From contig DASUOH010000008.1 of NCBI GenBank assembly GCA_036276735.1, positions 1 to 64,000 on the forward strand: 64,000 nt of DNA, given 5' to 3'. A program made the translations under genes and the position numbers. Below the pieces are notes generated by a model. That model made no database searches. It was given only the letters and a program-made list of their open reading frames with translations, and had not been told where the DNA came from. Positions 55,695 through 63,640 of this stretch are shown in pieces. Within the stretch, counting starts at the first letter, position 1; the number at the start of each line of letters is the position of its first letter. This stretch comes from VRUE01 sp036276735 (GTDB lineage: Bacteria > Actinomycetota > Thermoleophilia > Solirubrobacterales > 70-9).

Positions 55695-57560
55695 TCACTC
55701 GACGGTAACCGTCTTCGCCAGATTGCGCGGCTGGTCGACGTTGAGGCCGCGGCCGCGGGAGATCTCGTAGGCCAGAAGTTGCAACGGCAGGATCGCCAGG
55801 ATCGGCTGCAGGATCCAGTCGCTGCGCGCCACGGAGACCGTCTGGTCGGCCACCTCGCCGGCTCGTTCGCAGTCCTCGGTGACGACGGCGATCGTGTGCG
55901 CTCCCCTCGCGCGCACCTCTTCCATGTTGGAGAGGATCTTGTCGAGCACCGGGCTCTCGGTGGCGACGCAGACGACCGGCGTCGACTCGTCGAGCAGCGC
56001 GATCGGGCCGTGCTTCATCTCGCCGGCCGCATAGGCGTCGGTGGGGATGTAGGAGATCTCCTTCAGCTTCAGCGCCCCCTCGAGGCAGACGGGCAGGCCG
56101 ATGTGGCGCCCGAGGTAGAGGAAGAACTCGCGCCCGCCGTAGGCGGCGGCCGCCTCGCGCATCTCCTCTTCGCAGCCCGCCAGCGTCGCCTCGATCTTCG
56201 ACGGCAGCGCCTTCATCTCGGCGACCAGCTCGGCGAGCCGCTCGGTCGGCAGCGTGCCGCGCAGCTCGGCCAGGCGAAGTCCGAGCAGGTACATCACCGC
56301 CACCTGGGCGACGAAGGTCTTGGTCGCGGCGACGCTGATCTCCATGCCGCTGCGCGTGTAGAGGACCGCGTCGGCGTCGCGGGTCGCCTGGCTGCCCATG
56401 ATGTTGGTCACCGCGAGGACCTTGGCGCCGCGCTCCCGGGCGAGCCGCATCGCCGCCAGGGTGTCGGCGGTCTCACCGGACTGGGTGATCCCGATCACCA
56501 GGTCGTCGGGGCCGACCACCGGGTTGCGGTAGCGGTACTCGGAGGCGACGTCCATCTCGACTGGCACGCGCGCCCATTCCTCGATCGCGTAGCGGCCGAC
56601 CAGCCCCGCGTGGTAGGAGGTGCCGCAGGCGACGATCACGATGCGGCGCAGGCCGCGCAGGAAGTCGTCCTCGAGCTCGAGCTCGGAGAGGTCGACCCCC
56701 TCGTCGCCGGGCAGCCGGTCGGCGAGGGTCTCGGCCACCGCGTCGGGCTGTTCGTAGATCTCCTTCAGCATGAAGGTCTCATAGCCCCCCTTCTCGGCGG
56801 CGGCCGCGTCCCAGGACACCTCCTCGGCCTGGCGCTCGACAGGGTTGCCGTCCGAATCGAGGATCCGAACACCGGAGGCGTCGATCGTCACCACCTCGCC
56901 GTTTTCGACGTTGACGGCGCGGCGCGTCTCGGCGAGGAAGGCCGGGATCGCCGAGGCGAGGAACGTCTCGCCGTCGCCGATGCCGACAACGAGCGGGCAC
57001 TCCTTGCGGGCGCCGACCAGCAAGCCGGGCTGGTCGGCGTGCATGGCGACGAACGCGTAGTGGCCCCGCAGCTCGCCGAATGCGGCGCGCACTGCGGCGG
57101 TGAGGTCGCCGTCGTAGTGGTGCGCGATCAGGTGTGCGACGACCTCGGCGTCGGTTTCGGAGGTGAATCCCTCTCCTTCGGCTTCGAGGCGACGGCGCAG
57201 CTTGGCGTGGTTCTCGACGATCCCGTTGAGGACGATGTGGACGCGGTCGGAGCTGTCGCTGTGGGGGTGCGCGTTCTCCTCGGTGACCCGTCCGTGGGTC
57301 GCCCAGCGGGTGTGGGCGACGCCGGTCGTCGCGGGCGGCGCCGCGACCGCGACGCCGCCGTTCTCGCTCTCGCTGTCGCGCTCCTCGACCGCGGCACGCA
57401 GCTTGGCGAGGTTGCCGACCGCGCGCACGCTCTCGACCCGGCCGTCCTCGATCGTCGAGACCCCGGCCGAGTCGTAGCCGCGGTATTCGAGCTTCTCGAG
57501 CCCGGCGACCAGGAGGTCGCGGCAGGGGCGCTCCCCGACGTATCCGACTATTCCGCACAT
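55695..57560 (-). CDS. glmS: Glucosamine-fructose-6-phosphate aminotransferase GlmS (621 aa)
   Basis: N-terminal Ntn-glutaminase with Cys2 (MCGIVGYVGERPCRDLLV, EYRGYDSAGV, HTRWATHGRVTEENAHPH), followed by two SIS domains (CGTSYHAGLVGRYAIEEWAR, SQSGETADTLAAMRLA, EGALKLKEISYIPTDAYAAG, EMKHGPIALLDE) and the end GLNVDQPRNLAKTVTVE. Makes glucosamine-6-phosphate for the cell wall, upstream of GlmM. No glmS ribozyme is visible in the 29-bp leader. Confidence 0.97.
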   Translation of the reverse strand: MCGIVGYVGERPCRDLLVAGLEKLEYRGYDSAGVSTIEDGRVESVRAVGNLAKLRAAVEERDSESENGGVAVAAPPATTGVAHTRWATHGRVTEENAHPHSDSSDRVHIVLNGIVENHAKLRRRLEAEGEGFTSETDAEVVAHLIAHHYDGDLTAAVRAAFGELRGHYAFVAMHADQPGLLVGARKECPLVVGIGDGETFLASAIPAFLAETRRAVNVENGEVVTIDASGVRILDSDGNPVERQAEEVSWDAAAAEKGGYETFMLKEIYEQPDAVAETLADRLPGDEGVDLSELELEDDFLRGLRRIVIVACGTSYHAGLVGRYAIEEWARVPVEMDVASEYRYRNPVVGPDDLVIGITQSGETADTLAAMRLARERGAKVLAVTNIMGSQATRDADAVLYTRSGMEISVAATKTFVAQVAVMYLLGLRLAELRGTLPTERLAELVAEMKALPSKIEATLAGCEEEMREAAAAYGGREFFLYLGRHIGLPVCLEGALKLKEISYIPTDAYAAGEMKHGPIALLDESTPVVCVATESPVLDKILSNMEEVRARGAHTIAVVTEDCERAGEVADQTVSVARSDWILQPILAILPLQLLAYEISRGRGLNVDQPRNLAKTVTVE

Positions 57561-57589
57561 AGGAGGCGATTAAGGGTAGACGGCGGCCC

Positions 57590-58957
57590 TCACGCGAGCT
57601 CGCGCTTGACCACGTCGGCGAGCCGCTCGCAGACCGTCTCGGCCTCCTCGGGGGTCGGCGCCTCGGCCATCACGCGCACCAGTGGCTCGGTGCCGGAAGG
57701 ACGCAACAGAACCCGGCCACGGCCCTGGAGCTCGGCCGCCTCGCGGTCGACCGCCTCCCAGACCGCGGTCGCGCCGTCGATCGCCTTGCGGTCGGCGACT
57801 TCGACGTTGACCAGCGTCTGCGGCAGCTTCTGCATCGGTGCCGCCTCGGCGAGGTCACGGCCGCCCAGGACCTCCATCGTCATCAGCGCCGCGGCGATGC
57901 CGTCGCCGGTGGCCACGAAGTCGGTGTCGATGATGTGGCCGGACTGCTCGCCGCCGAGGGACCAGTCACGCTTGCGGAGCTCGTCGAGCACGTAGCGATC
58001 GCCGACCTTGGTCACGGCGACCTCGATTCCGGCCTCCTCCATCGCGCGGTGGAAGCCGTAGTTGCTCATCACGGTCACCGCGACGCCGCCGTGAAGGGCG
58101 CCTCGCGCCGCCCTGTCGCGGGCGACCAGCGCGATCAGCTCGTCGCCGTCGCGGGAGCGGCCGGTCGAGTCGACAGCGAGGACGCGGTCGCCGTCACCAT
58201 CGAAGGCGAAGCCGACCTGGGCGCCACCGGCACGGATGTGCGCCGCGAGGTTGTCGAGGTGGGTCGAGCCGCAGCCGTCGTTGATGTTACGGCCGTCCGG
58301 CTCGGCGGCGATCGCCTCGACCTCCGCCCCGAGCCGCTCGAAGATCGCCGGCGCGGCGCGATGGGTGGCGCCGTTGGCGCAGTCGAGGGCGACGCGGACG
58401 CCGGAGAGATCGAGGCGAAACGTCGACTCGAGCGCCCGCAGATAGTCCTCTAGGCCGCCGTTCAGCTCGCGGACGCGGCCCGCCTCCGCAGTCTCCACAG
58501 AGTCGGAGCCGACCAGCGCCTCCATCCGCGCCTCCGTCTCGTCGTCGAGCTTGGTGCCGGCGCCGCTGAAGAACTTGATCCCGTTATCGCGATAGGGGTT
58601 GTGGGAGGCCGAGACCACCGCGGCGAGGTCGAGCCCGAGCCGCTTGACGAGGATCGCCGCGGCCGGCGTCGGCAGGACACCGCCGAGCAGCGCGTCGCCG
58701 CCCGCGGCGGCGATCCCGGCGGCGAGCGCTGATTCGAGCATCGGGCCGGACTCGCGCGTGTCGCGGACGATCAGAACCTGCGGCGCCTGGCGAGTTTTCC
58801 CCGTATAGCGGGGAAAACTCGCCAGCGACTCGGTCGCCGGCCCGGTCAGCGACTCGACCGCGGCCCGCCCCAAGGCGGTCGCCAGCTCGGCGGTCAGGAA
58901 GGTGCCAGCCTCCCCCCGGACGCCGTCGGTTCCGAAGAGCCTGCGCTCCAGCTGCAT
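57590..58957 (-). CDS. glmM: Phosphoglucosamine mutase GlmM with in-frame palindromic insert (455 aa)
   Basis: LFGTDGVRGEAGTFLT, the phosphoserine loop VVSASHNPYRDNGIKFF and the metal loop FDGDGDRVLAVD are intact, so the enzyme is probably active. It converts glucosamine-6-P to glucosamine-1-P. Residues 45-57 (LASFPRYTGKTRQ) are encoded exactly by a 39-bp palindrome (58787-58825) between the first helix and the strand VLIVRDTRES. This stretch is an extra segment relative to usual GlmM, in a surface position. Confidence 0.95.
   Translation of the reverse strand: MQLERRLFGTDGVRGEAGTFLTAELATALGRAAVESLTGPATESLASFPRYTGKTRQAPQVLIVRDTRESGPMLESALAAGIAAAGGDALLGGVLPTPAAAILVKRLGLDLAAVVSASHNPYRDNGIKFFSGAGTKLDDETEARMEALVGSDSVETAEAGRVRELNGGLEDYLRALESTFRLDLSGVRVALDCANGATHRAAPAIFERLGAEVEAIAAEPDGRNINDGCGSTHLDNLAAHIRAGGAQVGFAFDGDGDRVLAVDSTGRSRDGDELIALVARDRAARGALHGGVAVTVMSNYGFHRAMEEAGIEVAVTKVGDRYVLDELRKRDWSLGGEQSGHIIDTDFVATGDGIAAALMTMEVLGGRDLAEAAPMQKLPQTLVNVEVADRKAIDGATAVWEAVDREAAELQGRGRVLLRPSGTEPLVRVMAEAPTPEEAETVCERLADVVKRELA
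58787..58825 (-). repeat. Palindromic element family I, copy 3 (in frame inside glmM)
   Basis: A 39-bp hairpin CTGGCGAGTTTTCCCC-gtatagc-GGGGAAAACTCGCCAG with a perfect 16-bp stem. It begins on a codon boundary and spans 13 codons, so glmM stays in frame. Same framework as 14354-14398 and 17721-17761. It is a strong hairpin inside an essential gene. Confidence 0.8.
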
Positions 58958-58965
58958 GTGCGCGC

Positions 58966-59826
58966 CTAGCGCTTACTGAACTGCGGCCGCTTGCGGGCCT
59001 TCTTGAGCCCCGCCTTGCGGCGCTCCTTGACGCGAGCGTCACGGGTGAGGAAGCCGCGGCGCTTCAGATCGCCGCGCAGGTCGGGGTCGACCTCGATGAG
59101 CGCCCGCGCGATGCCGTGCCGCACCGCACCCGCCTGGCCGCTAACGCCGCCGCCGTGGACGCGGACGCGGACGTCGACGTTGCCCTCGTAGCCGGTGGTC
59201 GCCAGCGGCTGCTTGGCGATCGTCTGGTGCAGGGGACGGGGGAAGAACTCTTCGAGCGGCCGGCCGTTGATCTCGACCTTGCCGCCGCCGGGAAGCAGGG
59301 TGACACGGGCGATCGAGCGCTTACGCTTGCCGGTCGCGAGGAAGCGTTTGTCGCCCTCGATCTTGGCCGGAGCGCGGCTCGCCGGCGCGGCCTCCTCCTC
59401 GGAGGTGGCAACCAAGGCCGCCTCGCGCTGCCGCCGCTCCTCCTCCTCGGCTTCCTTTCGCGCCTGCTCCTCAGCGCTGAGTGGCCGCTCCTCGGGCTCG
59501 ACCGCGATCGGCTCCAGGTCGGCCCCCGGAATCACATCCTTCTTCTTCTCCTCGGCCTTCGGCTGCTCGGCAGGCTCCTCCTGCTCAGCAACCGGCGCCT
59601 CAGCAGGCTCCTCCTCAACCCCCTCGTCCTGCGCCGCTTGCTCCTGCGGCGCTTCGTCCTGAGGCTCTTCCTCAGACGCATCTCCCGCGGGTGGCGTGGG
59701 GGTGGGGTCCTCGCCCGCAGCTTGCGAGGACGAGGACTCCTCCCCCGCGACAGGACCCGCGGGCTGCCCGGTCTCGTCCTGAGCCGCAGTCTCCTCGACG
59801 TTCTCTTTTTTCTCGTCCTCAACCAT
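58966..59826 (-). CDS. rpsI: 30S ribosomal protein S9 with long acidic N-terminal extension (286 aa)
   Basis: The C-terminal 130 residues are a normal S9 (FLATGKRKRSIARVTLLPGG, VSGQAGAVRHGIARALIEVD, ending KKARKRPQFSKR). The first 155 residues are an acidic, glutamate/proline/alanine-rich disordered extension (EPQDEAPQEQAAQDEGVEEE, QEEPAEQPKAEEKKKDV). Normal S9 is about 130 aa. A palindromic element of 80 bp is embedded in the extension. Overlaps the rplM stop by 1 bp (TGATG). Confidence 0.93.
   Translation of the reverse strand: MVEDEKKENVEETAAQDETGQPAGPVAGEESSSSQAAGEDPTPTPPAGDASEEEPQDEAPQEQAAQDEGVEEEPAEAPVAEQEEPAEQPKAEEKKKDVIPGADLEPIAVEPEERPLSAEEQARKEAEEEERRQREAALVATSEEEAAPASRAPAKIEGDKRFLATGKRKRSIARVTLLPGGGKVEINGRPLEEFFPRPLHQTIAKQPLATTGYEGNVDVRVRVHGGGVSGQAGAVRHGIARALIEVDPDLRGDLKRRGFLTRDARVKERRKAGLKKARKRPQFSKR
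59684..59763 (-). repeat. Palindromic element family II, copy 2 (inside the rpsI extension)
   Basis: Plus-strand arms CCCGCGGGT (59684-59692) and ACCCGCGGG (59755-59763) enclose GGCGTGGGG and a middle stem GTCCTCG/CGAGGAC, ending CCCCGCGACAGG. Both ends match the copy in the glycosyltransferase gene (41824-41901). The host reading frame differs by one base between the two copies, so the two inserts encode unrelated residues. Confidence 0.75.
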
Positions 59827-60257
59827 CAGCTGTTCTCCATCTGTTTCGGCTTCTGCGCGGCGTGCGGATGGTCGGGGCCCGCGTAGACCTTCAGCTTCGT
59901 CAGCTGTTTGCGGGCGAGCCGGTTGCGGGGGAGCATCCCCTTCACCGCCTTGCGGATGACCTCCTCTGGGCGACGGTCGAGCATCTCCGCCAGCGTCCGC
60001 GACTTGATTCCGCCGGGATAGCCGCTGTGGCGCCAGTAGCGCTTCTGCTCGAGCTTGTTCCCGGTGACGCGAATCTTCTCGGCGTTGACGACGACGACGA
60101 AGTCGCCGGTGTCGACGTGCGGCGTGTACTCCGGCTTGCGCTTGCCCCGCAATGCGTCGGCGATCCGCGTCGCCAGCCGGCCCAGGGTCTGGCCCTCGGC
60201 ATCGACGACGTACCAGTCTCGCTGGCGATCGGCAGGGGTTGCTACGTAGGTCTTCAT
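59826..60257 (-). CDS. rplM: 50S ribosomal protein L13 (143 aa)
   Basis: MKTYVATPADRQRDWYVVDA, GQTLGRLATRIADALRGKRK, DTGDFVVVVNAEKIRVTGNK, KRYWRHSGYPGGIKSRTLAE, then MLPRNRLARKQLTKLKVYAG. Standard L13. The rplM-rpsI pair is universally conserved. The leader 60258-60373 on the minus strand is G/C-rich and may hold the operon promoter; the divergent riboswitch gene starts beyond it. Confidence 0.97.
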   Translation of the reverse strand: MKTYVATPADRQRDWYVVDAEGQTLGRLATRIADALRGKRKPEYTPHVDTGDFVVVVNAEKIRVTGNKLEQKRYWRHSGYPGGIKSRTLAEMLDRRPEEVIRKAVKGMLPRNRLARKQLTKLKVYAGPDHPHAAQKPKQMENS

Positions 60258-60373
60258 CAGAGAAAAACCGCAGGGGGTCGCCCCAGCGGCCCCGGCATGA
60301 TAGCCGCCGCGGCTCGAGCGAGGCAGAACCCCCCTCCCGCCGCCGCGACCCCTCCGGTCGCCGCGACGCTGTC

Positions 60374-60379
60374 TATACT
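60374..60379 (+). promoter_or_regulatory. Probable -10 box of the riboswitch-M23 transcript
   Basis: TATACT at 60374-60379 lies about 20 bp before the predicted 5' end of the riboswitch and resembles the actinobacterial housekeeping -10 (TAnnnT). No clear -35 is seen, as is common. Confidence 0.5.
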
Positions 60380-60397
60380 GCCGCGCCAATAAGTGCC

Positions 60398-60543
60398 TAA
60401 TCCCGACCGGGCCACCGGACGGGAGCGGAGGAACCGCAGGGATCGTTGCAGGTCCCAGGGGCGAATCGGACGAACACGGTCCGTAGCGCAATCTCTTTCA
60501 GCGCGAGCCCGACAGCTAACTCCGCAGGCGGTCGAAAGAGAGA
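60398..60543 (+). ncRNA. c-di-AMP riboswitch (ydaO-yuaA class)
   Basis: The conserved core is readable in order: the 5' part around TAATCCCGACCGGGCCACCG, GGAGCGGAGGAACCGC, GGGGCGAATC, then CAATCTCTTTCAGCGC, GAGCCCGACAGCTAACTCCG and CAGGCGGTCGAAAGAGAG. These match the ydaO consensus (GGGGAACC, GGGGCGAAUC, GAGCCCGACAGCUAACCCCG, GGCGU). The last pairing segment CTCTTTC/GAAAGAG closes the domain just before the M23 gene. It senses c-di-AMP and usually switches off cell-wall hydrolase genes. Confidence 0.88.
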
Positions 60544-60550
60544 GAAGCAC

Positions 60551-61534
60551 GTGACAAGACGTCATAGCGGCGCCAGGACCCACCTGGCGGGATCGACTTT
60601 CGTAGTCGTCCTGCTTGCCCTACTCGCGGCCTTGCCGGCGAGCGCGCTCGCGGCGACGGGCGGCGCCGGCACGCCCGCCAGCAGCAAGCCGGCCCCCGGC
60701 AGCAAGGTCGGCACCCCCGACGGGGCGCCGAGCGTCGGCGAGCTGCGCCTCGTCTCGGCCGCCACGTCGCCTCGAAAGTCGTTCTACTACGGAGTGCGCA
60801 ACACGCGCCTGCGCTACTCGATCGCCAGCAGCCAACCCGCCAACGACCTGCGCATCGACGTCGTCAACGAGGCCGGCGAAGTCGTCAAGCGCTTCTACCG
60901 CAACGACGTCGCCCCGAACATCGAAGACACCGTGCAGTGGGATGGGACGACGGTCGGCACGAAGCCCGCCCCGAACGGCCGCTACCGCTTCCAGATCGTC
61001 CCGCAGGACGAATCGCCAGCCGCGATGCAGTCCCTTTCACGCTCGATCCAGGAAGCCAAGCAGCAGGCGTCCTCCTCCTCGCAGAGCTTCGTCCTCAACT
61101 TCGCCCTCTACGGCTATGCCTTCCCCGTCCTCGGCGACCACGACTTTGGTGGCTCCCAGTCGGTCTTCGGCGCCGGCCGCTCCGGCCACACCCATCAGGG
61201 GCACGACGTGATGGCCGACTGCGGCCTCCCGCTGGTCGCCGCCCGCGGCGGCCGGGTCCGGTACTCGGGCTGGGACGGCGCCGCCGGCAACTACGTCGTG
61301 ATCGACGGCCGCGGCACCGGCCTCGACATGGCCTACATGCACCTCCTGCAGCCGTCCCCGCTGAAGGAGGGGATGACCGTCCGCACCGGACAGCCGATTG
61401 GCCTGGTCGGCAGCACCGGCTCCTCGTCCGCATGCCACCTGCACTTCGAGATCTGGACTGCGCCCGGCTGGTATGAGGGCGGCAGCCCGGTCGATCCGCT
61501 GCCCTACCTGCTGCGGTGGGACAAGTACTCCTGA
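60551..61534 (+). CDS. M23 family peptidase, LytM-like (327 aa)
   Basis: A secretion signal (FVVVLLALLAALPASALA, residues about 17-35) is followed by a linker, a FlgD-like Ig-type domain (RIDVVNEAGEVVKRFYRNDV, DGTTVGTKPAPNGRYRFQIV) and the M23 domain with the zinc site HQGHD (HxxxD) and HLHFE. AARGGRVRYSGWDGAAGNYV and YMHLLQPSPLKEGMTVRTGQ complete it. It cleaves peptidoglycan cross-bridges outside the cell and is controlled by the upstream c-di-AMP riboswitch. GTG start at 60551. Confidence 0.93.
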   Translation: MTRRHSGARTHLAGSTFVVVLLALLAALPASALAATGGAGTPASSKPAPGSKVGTPDGAPSVGELRLVSAATSPRKSFYYGVRNTRLRYSIASSQPANDLRIDVVNEAGEVVKRFYRNDVAPNIEDTVQWDGTTVGTKPAPNGRYRFQIVPQDESPAAMQSLSRSIQEAKQQASSSSQSFVLNFALYGYAFPVLGDHDFGGSQSVFGAGRSGHTHQGHDVMADCGLPLVAARGGRVRYSGWDGAAGNYVVIDGRGTGLDMAYMHLLQPSPLKEGMTVRTGQPIGLVGSTGSSSACHLHFEIWTAPGWYEGGSPVDPLPYLLRWDKYS

Positions 61535-61552
61535 GAATAAGTCTCATTCTCT
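61532..61552 (+). promoter_or_regulatory. Fur/Zur-box-like palindrome
   Basis: The sequence TGAGAATAAGTCTCATTCTC contains the arms GAGAAT and ATTCTC around a symmetric centre, similar to Fur-family boxes (TGAnAATnATTnTCA). It lies 17 bp before the GTG of a Fur-family regulator gene, suggesting autoregulation in response to metal. It is AT-richer than the surroundings. Confidence 0.55.
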
Positions 61553-61568
61553 GGTAGCGTCCGCCGCC

Positions 61569-61991
61569 GTGAGTTGGGCGGAGCAAGCAGCGGAACGGCT
61601 CGATGAAGCGGGCTTCCGCAGCGGCGGATCACGGCGCAAGGTGATCGAGCTGCTGGGCGGTGAGGGGTGCGCGCTGACCGCGCTGGAGATCGACCGGCGG
61701 CTGGACTCGGTCGGGCGAGCGACCGTGTACCGGACGCTCGAGCAGCTCGAGCGCCTCCACCTGGTGCAGCGGGTCGAGATCGGCGGCGACGCGGCCGGGT
61801 ACGAGCGGCTCGACCCGGAGGCGCACCATCACCATCTCGTCTGCGAGGACTGCGGGCGGCTCGCCCCCTTCGCCAGCGAAGCGCTGGAGGAGGCGATCGA
61901 GACGGTCGGCCGGGATGCGGAGTTCGCCGTTGCCGCCCATGACGTGGTGCTGCGCGGCACCTGCGCCGCCTGCGCGGAGCGCAATGCCTGA
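61569..61991 (+). CDS. Fur-family regulator, Zur-like (140 aa)
   Basis: The DNA-binding winged helix (GGSRRKVIELLGGEGCALTA, LEIDRRLDSVGRATVYRTLE, QLERLHLVQRVEI) is followed by the metal-binding part with HHHHLVCEDCGRL and a C-terminal CAACAE, so the structural zinc site of four cysteines is complete. The partner gene is a ZIP transporter, so zinc or manganese sensing is likely. The 3' end overlaps the ZIP gene by 8 bp. Confidence 0.9.
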   Translation: MSWAEQAAERLDEAGFRSGGSRRKVIELLGGEGCALTALEIDRRLDSVGRATVYRTLEQLERLHLVQRVEIGGDAAGYERLDPEAHHHHLVCEDCGRLAPFASEALEEAIETVGRDAEFAVAAHDVVLRGTCAACAERNA

Positions 61992-62721
61992 GGTGGCGAT
62001 ACCGCTCGCGGGCCTGGCGGTCCTCGCCATCCTCGCCGGGGGCGCGGTGGCGATGCGGCTCTCGCACTCCTTGCCGACCGTCGTCGCCTTCAGCGGCGGC
62101 ATCGTCGTCGCCGTCGCGCTGCTCGAGGTGCTGCCCGAGGCGATCGAGGGCATCGGTGACGCTCACGACGCCGTGCCGCTGGTCGCCATCGGCTTCCTCG
62201 CCTTCTTCCTGCTCGAGCGGGTCCTGGTCCTCCACCACCGCGACGACCCCGAGCAGGCGAGGGCGCACCACCACGTCGGCGTGCTCGGCGCGGCCGGCCT
62301 CTCCCTGCACACCTTCACCGATGGGGTCGGGATCGGGCTCGCCTTCAGCGTCAACGCCGAGACCGGCCTGCTTGTCCTGCTCGCGGTCGTGAGCCACGGC
62401 TTCGCCGACGGCCTCAACACGGTCAGCTTCGTCCTGAATCAGTCGGGCGACCTCTTGCGGGCAAAGCGGTGGTTGCGGATCGACGCCCTGGCGCCGCTCG
62501 CCGGCGCCGCCGTCGGCTCGCTCGTCGCGGTGTCCGACCAGACGCTCGGCTACTTCCTCGCCGTCTATGCCGGCTTCTTCCTCTACATGGGAGCGACCGA
62601 CCTCCTCCCTGCCGCGCACGCCCACGAGCACGACGGCGAGGGCTCATGGCTGAGGGTCGGGCTGACGATCGCCGGCTTTGCGGCGATCTACGCCGTCACC
62701 CTGATCGGTCACCCGCACTGA
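61984..62721 (+). CDS. ZIP-family metal transporter (245 aa)
   Basis: Seven to eight helices with the ZIP metal-site motifs HTFTDGVGIGLAFSVN (helix IV, H-x3-D-G) and VVSHGFADGLNTVSFV (helix V, H-x3-D). It also has the histidine-rich loop VLHHRDDPEQARAHHHVG between helices III and IV. It imports zinc or a similar divalent ion into the cytosol. Co-transcribed with the Fur-type regulator, with an 8-bp overlap. The 3' end overlaps the convergent gene by 78 bp. Confidence 0.88.
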   Translation: MPEVAIPLAGLAVLAILAGGAVAMRLSHSLPTVVAFSGGIVVAVALLEVLPEAIEGIGDAHDAVPLVAIGFLAFFLLERVLVLHHRDDPEQARAHHHVGVLGAAGLSLHTFTDGVGIGLAFSVNAETGLLVLLAVVSHGFADGLNTVSFVLNQSGDLLRAKRWLRIDALAPLAGAAVGSLVAVSDQTLGYFLAVYAGFFLYMGATDLLPAAHAHEHDGEGSWLRVGLTIAGFAAIYAVTLIGHPH

Positions 62722-63474
62722 GCGACGCCGCGAGCGGGCTTCGACCAGCGCGAGGGCCAGGGCCACCGGCACGGTCGCCGGCAGGGTGTCGAGCGCGAAG
62801 AAGAGCAGGTCGAAGGCGAGGCCGAGTACGGCGAGCACGGCGGCAGCTTCCAACTGGCGAGCGCGCCACCGCGTGAGGAGGCAGCCGACCGTGGCGGCGA
62901 GGAAGGCGTCGCCGAAGCCCATCCGGGCGGCGCCGAATTCGAGGACCTGGAGGCGGGGCAGGCCACCGGGCTCGGCGGCGACCAACACGCTGCTGGGGCC
63001 CTGCAGCAGCTCCGCCCCGACCAGCACCGCGTCGATCGCCGCCATCGCGTAGATCCCCCAGCGCAGCCAGTGGGCCGGCACGACCGAGACCAGCAGCCAA
63101 CCGAGCGCGACGCAGGCGAGCGCGGTGAGCGCCGTCGCGGCGGTCTCCCCTGCCAGCGACCCCTGCGCCGCCCAGGCGAGCGCGAAGAGCGGCACCGCGG
63201 CGAACGCCCACCACGGCCGCGAGCCGCGCAGCAGCGCCCCAAGCGCCAGCGCCGCCAGCGGCGGCACCGTCAAGAGCGCGAGCCAGGCGAGCGCGTCGGC
63301 CGAGCCCGGCAGCAGCTCGATTCCGAAGACCACCAAGACAATCGAGGCCGGCGGCACGAGGCCCCACCAAACGCTTCGCGGCATCCAACTAAAACGTTGG
63401 CGCTCTCGCGGCAGAGCGACGAGCGCTGCTTGCAAAAGGCTCAGCGCAGCTATCGAAACCGCAAACGAGGGCAC
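62644..63474 (-). CDS. Polytopic membrane protein of unknown function (276 aa)
   Basis: Eight or nine helices, for example IAALSLLQAALVALP, LAWLALLTVPPLAALALGAL, and FAAVPLFALAWAAQGSLAG. A segment MGFGDAFLAATVGCLL recalls the GxGD motif of prepilin peptidase-like or presenilin-like proteins, but the second aspartate is not obvious. The last 78 bp overlap the end of the convergent ZIP gene and encode a charged tail (VTDQGDGVDRRKAGDRQPDP) that may not be conserved. Confidence 0.65.
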   Translation of the reverse strand: MPSFAVSIAALSLLQAALVALPRERQRFSWMPRSVWWGLVPPASIVLVVFGIELLPGSADALAWLALLTVPPLAALALGALLRGSRPWWAFAAVPLFALAWAAQGSLAGETAATALTALACVALGWLLVSVVPAHWLRWGIYAMAAIDAVLVGAELLQGPSSVLVAAEPGGLPRLQVLEFGAARMGFGDAFLAATVGCLLTRWRARQLEAAAVLAVLGLAFDLLFFALDTLPATVPVALALALVEARSRRRSVRVTDQGDGVDRRKAGDRQPDPQP

Positions 63475-63596
63475 CGCGCAACCCTACGAGCCACCCGCAG
63501 AGACGAGGAGCGCCTTGCGCCGAGCCCATCCCGGTAGGGGTGGAACGTCTTGTACTTTTTTTGCGGAACCGTCCTCGGACGGCCTCAGCGGATCTT

Positions 63597-63636
63597 CAAA
63601 AAAAGTTAAGTGGAGCCCCTGCCGGGGTGGGCTCCG
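63597..63636 (-). terminator. Rho-independent terminator of guaA
   Basis: On the minus strand, GGAGCCC-accccggca-GGGGCTCC forms a hairpin just after the guaA stop. It is followed by ACTTAACTTTTTTT (63612-63597), a clear T tract. The signal is unusually strong for this GC-rich genome. Confidence 0.8.
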
Positions 63637-63640
63637 AGAG

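Noticed and set aside
62644..62721. The 78-bp overlap of ZIP and the convergent membrane gene as an error
   Set aside because: Both reading frames are intact and the overlapping part of the membrane protein is a charged tail; overlap of convergent ends is common in dense genomes.
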